A stretch of DNA of 6,663 nucleotides, taken from positions 1 to 6,663 of the forward strand of contig VBJT01000094.1 in the NCBI GenBank assembly GCA_005880075.1, read 5' to 3'. Below, one piece after another: positions 1 through 4,509 of the stretch (within the stretch, counting starts at the first letter, position 1; each line of letters begins with the position of its first letter). This stretch comes from Chloroflexota bacterium (GTDB lineage Bacteria > Chloroflexota > Dehalococcoidia > SM23-28-2 > RBG-16-64-32). Position numbers and translations under genes: made by a program. Below the pieces are notes generated by a model. That model was not told the origin of the DNA, searched no databases, and worked only from the letters and a program-made list of their open reading frames with translations.

Positions 1-149
1 CGCTCGCGCCTCCTCGGCGAATCCGCCCACTGCCGCCCCTGGTAGAACTCGAGGTTCTCCCGGTAGGCGCGCAGGCGCCCCGCGTCCATCCGCGCGATCT
101 GCTGCGCGAGCGGCGCTTGCGTCGCCGGTCGCGTAATTGTCGTAACCAT
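1..149 (-). CDS. Probable phage portal protein, N-terminal fragment
   Basis: The first 49 residues of a protein that continues past the left edge. A portal protein forms the dodecameric ring at one capsid vertex through which the terminase pumps DNA. The visible part begins MVTTITRPATQAPLAQQIAR and then reads RAYRENLEFYQGRQW, resembling the N-terminal helix of SPP1 gp6-type portals, where a tyrosine/tryptophan-rich 'Y..n..fY.G.qW' stretch is common. The ATG start follows a strong purine-rich ribosome-binding region (GGAGGTGGAGGAGAA on the minus strand, about 150-164). The position fits: terminase large subunit followed a few genes later by portal is the usual order in tailed-phage packaging modules. 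The fragment is too short to prove the family; another head protein or a DUF with a similar N-terminus is possible. Confidence 0.55.
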   Translation of the reverse strand, partial: MVTTITRPATQAPLAQQIARMDAGRLRAYRENLEFYQGRQWADSPRRRE

Positions 150-177
150 TTCTCCTCCACCTCCACCTCGCCGGACG

Positions 178-205
178 ATAGACTCTGGACTCGAGACTCA
201 GGACT
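178..205 (-). repeat. Heptanucleotide tandem array, AGTCCTG class (left copy)
   Basis: Four 7-bp units in register on the minus strand: AGTCCTG (205-199), AGTCTCG (198-192), AGTCCAG (191-185) and AGTCTAT (184-178). The first four bases, AGTC, are invariant and the rest drift. It lies just downstream of the S23-family gene, between it and the portal gene. The same motif reappears in inverse orientation at 601-621 on the other side of that gene, so the two arrays can pair as an inverted repeat. Confidence 0.8.
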
Positions 206-208
206 GCA

Positions 209-526
209 TCACCAGTGCGACTTCTCGATTAGACGCGAGAGCATTTTGCCGACCACCCGATACTGAGCGATCAGCTCTTGGCTTTCCTCCTGGATGACGT
301 ACTCAAGGACCAGCGCGATCTCCAAATGTATGATTACCTCGTCGGTGGAACCAAGGGCATTTTCCAGGTACGCGCGAAACTGCTTCGAAGAGCGCCGTTT
401 GCCATATCCTTCAGCTACGTTAGCCGGTATTGACTTGCTGGCCCGCCTCAGCTGCGAAGCGAGATCGAACTTCTCATAATCCGGAAGCTTGAGAGCTAAC
501 CGGTGCACCGGCCGTAGCAGCTTCAT
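209..526 (-). CDS. Four-helix-bundle S23/IVP-family protein
   Basis: A 105-residue member of the four-helix-bundle family first known as the protein encoded in 23S rRNA intervening sequences (IVP, often mislabelled ribosomal protein S23). Family hallmarks are visible: LASQLRRASKSIPANVAEGY (about residues 22-41), then a K/R-S-rich turn, QFRAYLENALGS and an E-rich last helix. The biochemical role of the family is unknown; relatives include the Avd accessory protein of diversity-generating retroelements, but no reverse transcriptase is visible here. The first ATG is at 526 and lacks a Shine-Dalgarno. Family-like sequence continues in frame upstream (RSYHDIDAFQQA, typical of helix 1) to an ATC codon at 563-565, just where a start would be expected, giving about 118 residues, the usual family length. 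The gene may use a rare start, may have lost its ATG by one base change, or may be translated in a shortened form. It is flanked by inverted heptamer arrays. Confidence 0.8.
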   Translation of the reverse strand: MKLLRPVHRLALKLPDYEKFDLASQLRRASKSIPANVAEGYGKRRSSKQFRAYLENALGSTDEVIIHLEIALVLEYVIQEESQELIAQYRVVGKMLSRLIEKSHW

Positions 527-593
527 TGCCTGTTGGAACGCGTCAATGTCGTGATAACTGCGGATCGGCTGTCTACTCGGCGGGACACGGGTT

Positions 594-621
594 CTTCTTG
601 AATCTTGAGTCCTGGGTCCAT
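594..621 (+). repeat. Heptanucleotide tandem array, AGTCCTG class (right copy)
   Basis: In 7-bp register on the plus strand: CTTCTTG, AATCTTG, AGTCCTG and GGTCCAT, with the clear core at 601-618. The 11-mer AGTCCTGGGTC (608-618) matches AGTCCTGAGTC on the minus strand at 205-195 in 10 of 11 positions. It sits between the stop of the 43-residue membrane-protein gene (627-629) and the S23-family gene. Confidence 0.65.
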
Positions 622-626
622 TATCT

Positions 627-758
627 TCAGCCAGCCAGCCGCAGCAGGACCCAGACGACGGCCGCCGTCAGCCCCACGTACCCGATCACCTGCGCCAGCG
701 CTTCTGCAAGGGCTTCTCGCTCAGGCTCTCGCCTTCTCATCCTCTGTCCGTCACGCAC
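627..758 (-). CDS. Small single-helix membrane protein, 43 aa
   Basis: A short gene starting at a GTG at 758. The start is chosen because a full AAGGAGG sits six bases upstream inside the end of the preceding gene; the in-frame ATG at 740 has AGAGG directly against it, too close. The protein has a very charged N-terminus (MRDGQRMRRREPEREALAEA) followed by one hydrophobic helix from about residue 24 to 42 (VIGYVGLTAAVVWVLLRLAG). Positive-inside rules predict the N-terminus in the cytoplasm. It overlaps the helix-turn-helix gene's last codons by 8 bases, so translation is probably coupled. In a phage late cluster, small proteins like this are often holins, antiholins or lysis accessory proteins, but nothing in the sequence identifies the function. 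Hypothetical. Confidence 0.6.
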   Translation of the reverse strand: MRDGQRMRRREPEREALAEALAQVIGYVGLTAAVVWVLLRLAG

Positions 759-1131
759 AGCGCGCCTCCTTGTACTTCTCCGTGAGCACGCGGAATACCG
801 TCCGCCGCGAGACCCCGAACGTGTCGGCGATCTCTTCGACTGCGACGCCCCGCGACTTCAGCGCGACGATCTCCCGGTCCCGCATGCCGTTCAGCATGCC
901 CTTCAGCCCGCCCGGCTCGTCGTAGCGGCAGCGCGGGAGCGGGCAGCTCAGGCATTCCGGATGGATCTCGCAGCCGTCGTCGTGGTAGCCTGTCCTCTCG
1001 GGCAGCGAATCGCCGCGCACGCGCGGGAACTGCTTCCGCCTCTCCCGCGACCGCCTGAGCAGGACCGCTATCGGCAACTCCATCTGCGTCTCCCACGGCG
1101 AACGTATCTCCGGGCTTATTGCGACCGGCAT
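751..1131 (-). CDS. Cys4-cluster helix-turn-helix protein (phage)
   Basis: A 126-residue probable DNA-binding protein. Four cysteines at 54, 60, 63 and 68 (C-x5-C-x2-C-x4-C, within CEIHPECLSCPLPRCRYD) could bind zinc or an iron-sulfur cluster. After a short linker comes a helix-turn-helix at about 85-116, REIVALKSRGVAVEEIADTF then GVSRRTVFRVL, like the C-terminal domain of sigma-factor-type and resolvase-type recognisers. The start at 1131 has AAAGGAG seven bases upstream (1139-1145), donated by the heptamer array there; ATG at 1083 (residue 17) with GGGAGA nearby is an alternative. It sits directly downstream of the large terminase gene. It could be a late-gene regulator or stand in for a small terminase, which also binds DNA through a helix-turn-helix; I see no small terminase otherwise. 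Exact family not recognised. Confidence 0.75.
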   Translation of the reverse strand: MPVAISPEIRSPWETQMELPIAVLLRRSRERRKQFPRVRGDSLPERTGYHDDGCEIHPECLSCPLPRCRYDEPGGLKGMLNGMRDREIVALKSRGVAVEEIADTFGVSRRTVFRVLTEKYKEARCA

Positions 1132-1136
1132 CTCAG

Positions 1137-1171
1137 CTCTCCTTTCTCACTTCCCATTTCTCACTGCCATT
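1137..1171 (-). repeat. Heptanucleotide tandem array, ATGAGAA class (terminase end)
   Basis: Five 7-bp units on the minus strand: AATGGCA, GTGAGAA, ATGGGAA, GTGAGAA and AGGAGAG. It covers the end of the terminase gene: the stop TGA (1161-1163) lies in the second unit and the terminal residues EWQ come from or adjoin the array. Its last unit supplies most of the AAAGGAG ribosome-binding site of the next gene. The same class ends the holB gene at 5554-5588. Confidence 0.8.
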
Positions 1172-2654
1172 CCGATTGCTCAGCCAGGCGGCCACGGGCG
1201 ATCCGAGGCTGTGTCTCAATGTCCTTCGCCGCTTCGACTGTGAGTGCCGCGCTCACGAGGTAGTCGTCGTGGCCGTCCGCCGGCTCGACGAAGAAATTCA
1301 TTTGCTGGCTCGGCCTGTAATGGACCCGGGCGGCCTGGATCTCTCGCTTGAATTCGGCGTAGTCGGCCGAACCGTCGGCGGCGTAGAGCTTCAGCCGCCC
1401 TCCGTTAACGGCCGCCAAGAGGCGGTAGCCCAGCCGGGACTTCGACTCAGACGTGAAGCGGACCGGCCGGACAACGGTTTCGCCGAGCCGCCGGATCAGC
1501 AGCCGCGCAAGCGTCTCGCCGAGTCCGGTCGCATCTATCGCCAGCCGGCGCACCCGCCAAACCTCACCGAGCACATCCGCGAGGCGCGCGAACAGCGCGT
1601 CATGCGCGGTTCCGCTAAAGGCGATGTGCTCGACGATCTCCAGCCGCGGCTCGCCGATGATTGCATCGCTGGGCGGCATCACGGCGCGCCCGATCGTCAG
1701 GACGGTCGCATCGTGCCTTCCTGGCTCCTGGCTCCTTACTCCCTGCTCCTCAAATTCCTGCCCGCCGACATCGAGGCCCGCCACATACAGTAAGCTCGTC
1801 CTCGGCGCGTGCTGCCGCGCGTGCGTGCCCTGGAGCTGCGCCCGCTGCGACCCAGCGAACAACCGGCCGCCGCCGGACAGTGTCTTCAGGGCGTACTGCG
1901 TCCGGAAGAGCGGGTGGTCCTCGCCCAGACGAACGCGCTCGCCCTCGACATAGCGGGCATACGCCGGGTTGAACTCGGCGACGGCCGTCCAGTCAGCAAC
2001 GAAGTGCCGCGGGATACCGTCGCGCCGCTCCAATTCGAGGTTCGTTTGCACCGCTTGCTCGAGGAGCGTCGAGTCGTCCCACGGCGTGCCGTAGTACACA
2101 GTCGTCGCGCCCGCCGGCGCTGCCATCGGCCGGAACTCGCGGTCGAACTTCTCGCGGTCGACATCCTGCGCCTCGTCGACTTCAAGGAGCATCCCTGCCG
2201 TGTGGCCGACCACGTTCGCCGACGGCTCTGCCGAGAGAAACAGTTGCCGGGCCCGCCCGAAAAGGATGGATCTGCCCTCGAGCCGGGCACGCTCTGCGGC
2301 GCCCTGGCGGAGGATTCGCGACCAGAGGCGTGAAAGGCTAATCCGACCTTGAGGCTCAAACGTCGGCGCGCACTTTACACCGCATACATCGCGCTGGATG
2401 TTTCGAGTAAGGAGCTGTAATTCGACCTCGGCGGACAGCTCGTTCTTCCCCGCCTGCCGCGCCATCACGACAGTGAACGTCAGCCCGCGGCCGTTCCACG
2501 CCGATTCAAGAATCGCGCGCGCGGCCTCATGCTGGTACGGCCGCAAGGCCGGCAGGTGCGAGCGCGAGCTGGCAATCAGCAAGGAATCGTCGGTCTCCGC
2601 ACCGCGATGCGCTATCGCAGAAGCGTGGTCACCCGACGGAGGCACAGAGATCAC
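1161..2654 (-). CDS. Phage terminase large subunit
   Basis: The 497-residue motor and nuclease that cuts concatemeric phage DNA and pumps it into the prohead. ATPase domain: adenine-side motif LRPYQHEAARAIL (37-49), a variant Walker A MARQAGKNE (64-72), Walker B LLEVDEAQD (156-164) with catalytic E161, and coupling motif YYGTPW (187-192). RNase H-like nuclease domain: acidic residues D295 (AGLDVGG), D374 (AIDATG) and D463/D464 (GHDDYL). Length is normal for TerL. The start is GTG at 2654, overlapping the previous gene's stop as GTGA, with no strong Shine-Dalgarno, so coupling is likely. Oddity: residues 301-313 (ending GVRSQEPGR) are encoded by a heptamer tandem array lying in the loop after the first catalytic strand. 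All motor and nuclease residues are present, so it could be functional. Confidence 0.93.
   Translation of the reverse strand: MISVPPSGDHASAIAHRGAETDDSLLIASSRSHLPALRPYQHEAARAILESAWNGRGLTFTVVMARQAGKNELSAEVELQLLTRNIQRDVCGVKCAPTFEPQGRISLSRLWSRILRQGAAERARLEGRSILFGRARQLFLSAEPSANVVGHTAGMLLEVDEAQDVDREKFDREFRPMAAPAGATTVYYGTPWDDSTLLEQAVQTNLELERRDGIPRHFVADWTAVAEFNPAYARYVEGERVRLGEDHPLFRTQYALKTLSGGGRLFAGSQRAQLQGTHARQHAPRTSLLYVAGLDVGGQEFEEQGVRSQEPGRHDATVLTIGRAVMPPSDAIIGEPRLEIVEHIAFSGTAHDALFARLADVLGEVWRVRRLAIDATGLGETLARLLIRRLGETVVRPVRFTSESKSRLGYRLLAAVNGGRLKLYAADGSADYAEFKREIQAARVHYRPSQQMNFFVEPADGHDDYLVSAALTVEAAKDIETQPRIARGRLAEQSEWQ
1718..1752 (-). repeat. Heptanucleotide tandem array, CCAGGAG class, inside terminase
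   Basis: Five 7-bp units on the minus strand (TGAGGAG, CAGGGAG, TAAGGAG, CCAGGAG, CCAGGAA). They are read through in frame in the terminase nuclease domain and encode the GVRSQEPG segment. 19 bp of it (AAGGAGCCAGGAGCCAGGA, 1737-1719) are identical to 4682-4700 on the plus strand inside holB. Confidence 0.88.
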
Positions 2655-2875
2655 GCGAACAACCTGAGAACCACTTGCGCGATGACGGCGCCGAGCACGA
2701 CGAAGATCAGCCCACTGATGCGTCCCTTGACGTCGCCGACGTCGCGCTCAAGATTCGACAGCCGTAGCTCAACCGATGCCCGAAACGAGGCGGCGGAGGT
2801 TCGCCGAGGCGACGCGCCATTCTTCTGCGAAGAGCGCCGGAAGCGAGAGATCGCGCGTTCGAGAACGTCGGTCAT
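2651..2875 (-). CDS. Small coiled-coil membrane protein, XhlA-like
   Basis: A 74-residue protein, first gene of the phage cluster. N-terminal part basic and probably disordered (to about residue 30), then a heptad-rich helix (SVELRLSNLERDVGDVKGRI, about 34-53), then a single C-terminal transmembrane helix (SGLIFVVLGAVIAQVVLRLF, about 54-73). This coil-plus-tail-anchor layout matches haemolysin XhlA-type proteins, which act with a holin and endolysin in lysis of PBSX-like phages; the match is by architecture, not by a diagnostic motif. Start ATG at 2875 with AGGTG six bases upstream, lying inside a LexA-like half palindrome. The stop overlaps the terminase GTG start. Being placed before the terminase rather than in a lysis cassette is unusual, so another membrane role is possible. 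Confidence 0.65.
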   Translation of the reverse strand: MTDVLERAISRFRRSSQKNGASPRRTSAASFRASVELRLSNLERDVGDVKGRISGLIFVVLGAVIAQVVLRLFA

Positions 2876-2878
2876 CTA

Positions 2879-2890
2879 GAACACCTGTGC
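2879..2890. promoter_or_regulatory. LexA-like operator copy 1 (one mismatch)
   Basis: GAACACCTGTGC fits GAAC-N4-GTTC with one mismatch. It overlaps the ribosome-binding site of the first phage gene (AGGTG on the minus strand), so a bound repressor would sit just downstream of the promoter. Confidence 0.4.
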
Positions 2891-2895
2891 TGAAC

Positions 2896-2924
2896 AGGAT
2901 AGAACAGGCGTTCTGTGCCGTCAA
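2896..2924 (-). promoter_or_regulatory. Sigma70-type promoter of the phage cluster
   Basis: On the minus strand, -35 TTGACG (2924-2919), a 17-bp spacer, and -10 TATCCT (2901-2896). Spacing is ideal, -35 matches five of six and -10 four of six. Transcription would start close to 2889-2888, leaving a leader of only about 15 bases. The spacer holds the LexA-like palindrome at 2902-2913, the classic arrangement for repression by occlusion. A weaker alternative (TTGTCC/TATCTT, 16-bp spacer) lies just upstream and overlaps operator copy 3. Confidence 0.6.
2901..2914. promoter_or_regulatory. Perfect LexA/DinR-type SOS box
   Basis: AGAACAGGCGTTCT contains GAAC-N4-GTTC (2902-2913), the conserved core of the Gram-positive/DinR-type LexA operator, flanked by a further A/T pair making five paired bases each side. 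It is positioned within the promoter spacer of the phage cluster. A LexA-type or phage repressor would block transcription until DNA damage. No repressor gene is visible in the window. Confidence 0.6.
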
Positions 2925-2944
2925 GATATTTATCGTCAATTTGC

Positions 2945-2956
2945 GGACAAATGTTC
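2945..2956. promoter_or_regulatory. LexA-like operator copy 3 (one mismatch)
   Basis: GGACAAATGTTC matches GAAC-N4-GTTC with one mismatch; with the preceding C it also fits the wider CGAAC-type consensus apart from that base. It lies about 43 bp from the perfect copy, upstream of both the phage promoter and lysA. Confidence 0.4.
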
Positions 2957-3013
2957 TGGAGGCGTAGACCCTGGATTTTGAAATTCTTTCACATCACACA
3001 GCGGCTCCGACGG

Positions 3014-3019
3014 TATAAT
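3014..3019 (+). promoter_or_regulatory. Promoter -10 element of lysA
   Basis: A perfect TATAAT 21 bases before the lysA start codon, with G at -14 as a partial extended -10. No good -35 is seen at 17 bp (ACATCA); TTCACA at 2988-2993 is 20 bp away. Transcription would start near 3026, giving a leader of about 14 bases that still includes the GGAGG ribosome-binding site. Confidence 0.55.
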
Positions 3020-3039
3020 CGGCTCACTGGAGGGCGATT

Positions 3040-4377
3040 TTGGTTCGAGCGACAGAAATTCGTCTCGACGACGTCCTGCCGGTGACGGCGGGCGTGACTG
3101 AGGGCGGGCACCTGACTCTGGGCGGCTGCGATGCCGTGGAGCTGGCGGGCGAGTTCGGGACGCCGCTGTACGTGTTTGATGAGGAGACGCTGCGCGGGCA
3201 GTGCCGCGCATTTCGGGAGGCCTTCCAGTCGCGCTACCACAACTCGGTTGTGGCCTATGCGGCGAAGGCTTACCTGGGGCGCGCCCTGGCGGGGATCATC
3301 GCGCAGGAAGGGATGTCTCTCGACGTCGTTTCCGGGGGCGAGCTAGCGGTGGCCGCGTCGGTGAATTTCCCGCCGGAGCGGATGTATTTTCACGGCAACA
3401 ACAAGTCGGAGCAGGAGCTGCGCGAGGCGCTCGATTACGGTGTCGCGCGCATCGTCGTCGACAATTTCCACGAGTTGCCGCTGCTGAACGGGATCGCGCA
3501 GGGCCGGGGGGTGCGGCAGAAGGTGTTGCTGAGGCTATCGCCGGGGATCGACCCGCACACGCACGCGAAGACAACGACCGGGACGCTTGAGAACAAGTTC
3601 GGCATCCCGCTGCCGACCGGGCAGGCCGAGGCCGCGGTCCGGCAAGCAACGGAAATGCCGGGACTCGAACTCGTGGGACTCCACGTGCACCTGGGCTCGC
3701 CGGTATTCGAGCTGGAGCCGTACGGGCAGGCGGTCGATATGGTGCTCGACTTCGCTTCGAAGATGCGGAAGCAGCATGGGTTTGAGATGACGGAGTTCAG
3801 CCCGGGCGGCGGCTTCGCCGTGGCGTACACGCCGGAGCAGCACGCGCCTGAACCGTCGGTTTACGCGGAGACCATCGCGTCCACACTGCGGGAGGCGCTG
3901 TGGCGGTACGAGCTGCCGGCGCCGCAGCTCATCGTCGAGCCTGGGCGGGCGATCGTCGCGCGGTCGGCGGTTGCGCTGTACACGGTCGGGTCGTCGAAGG
4001 AGGTGCCGGGCGTCAAGATGTTCGTCTCGGTGGACGGAGGGATGGCGGACAACATCCGCCCGGCGCTGTACGAATCTCGATACTCGGCGCTCGTGGCGAA
4101 CCGCGTGAACGACGAACGGCGGGAGATGGTTACGATCGCGGGGAAGTACTGCGAGTCGGGGGATGTCCTGCTGCCGGACACGGAACTGCCGCCGCTGGCG
4201 CCGGGCGACATCGTGGCGATGCCGGCGGCGGGGGCGTACGCGCTGGCGATGGCGAGCAACTACAATTTGTCGCTGCGGCCGCCGGTGGTGCTCGTGAAGG
4301 ACGGGGAAGCGAAGCTGATGCGGCGGCGGGAGACGTACGAGGACGTGATGCGGGCGGACGTTTGGCCTTTGGAGTAG
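3040..4377 (+). CDS. lysA: Diaminopimelate decarboxylase
   Basis: PLP-dependent enzyme that removes CO2 from meso-diaminopimelate to give L-lysine, the last step of lysine synthesis; cytoplasmic, normally a homodimer. 445 residues, a little longer than the usual 410-430. Fold-III barrel motifs in order: PLP lysine K76 in VVAYAAKAYL, SLDVVSGGEL (93-102), HGNNKS (118-123), HVHLGS (215-220), phosphate-binding SPGGGF (254-259), VEPGRAIV (299-306), CESGD (371-375) with the cysteine that reaches the partner active site, and GAYALAMASNYN (398-409), whose tyrosine closes the substrate pocket. Start is TTG at 3040, picked because GGAGG lies six bases upstream and family similarity begins soon after. 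It stands alone with its own promoter, divergent from the phage cluster by 164 bp. All catalytic residues are present; ornithine/arginine decarboxylase relatives are less likely given the CESGD and EPGR context. Confidence 0.96.
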   Translation: MVRATEIRLDDVLPVTAGVTEGGHLTLGGCDAVELAGEFGTPLYVFDEETLRGQCRAFREAFQSRYHNSVVAYAAKAYLGRALAGIIAQEGMSLDVVSGGELAVAASVNFPPERMYFHGNNKSEQELREALDYGVARIVVDNFHELPLLNGIAQGRGVRQKVLLRLSPGIDPHTHAKTTTGTLENKFGIPLPTGQAEAAVRQATEMPGLELVGLHVHLGSPVFELEPYGQAVDMVLDFASKMRKQHGFEMTEFSPGGGFAVAYTPEQHAPEPSVYAETIASTLREALWRYELPAPQLIVEPGRAIVARSAVALYTVGSSKEVPGVKMFVSVDGGMADNIRPALYESRYSALVANRVNDERREMVTIAGKYCESGDVLLPDTELPPLAPGDIVAMPAAGAYALAMASNYNLSLRPPVVLVKDGEAKLMRRRETYEDVMRADVWPLE

Positions 4378-4509
4378 CTCTCATGCACCGGCGCGGCGTA
4401 GGGGCGCAGCACACGCGAAAGCGGCAGGGCGCTGGGTTTGAGTGGACGTTTCTAGGTCCGAAGGCCGCCGGGGCCAGTGCGTGCTGCCCCCTTATAAGAC
4501 ACCTGTCCC
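4378..4509 (+). promoter_or_regulatory. lysA-holB gap with possible leaderless promoter
   Basis: 132 bases without a supported gene. TATAAG at 4493-4498 is a -10-like box ending 11 bases before the holB ATG, and there is no Shine-Dalgarno in front of that ATG. Together these suggest a leaderless or nearly leaderless holB transcript. No matching -35 is seen (GGGGCC at the 17-bp position). No clear intrinsic terminator after lysA. Confidence 0.3.

Noticed and set aside
178..621. CRISPR array or diversity-generating retroelement
   Set aside because: The repeats are 7 bp in direct tandem without spacers, and although the S23 protein is related to Avd there is no reverse transcriptase or variable/template repeat in view.
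526..1263. Plus-strand open frame of 245 codons
   Set aside because: Lies opposite the helix-turn-helix and small membrane genes, is arginine/proline rich with no ribosome-binding site or motif, and is a mirror of real minus-strand genes in GC-rich DNA.
1119..1793. Plus-strand open frame of 224 codons opposite the terminase
   Set aside because: The terminase on the minus strand has all family motifs; this frame has none and its SFLTSHFSLP stretch is just the antisense of a heptamer array.
2876..3039. Prophage attachment site next to lysA
   Set aside because: No tRNA and no direct repeat that I can match; the other prophage end is outside the window. The region is better explained as divergent promoters with operators.
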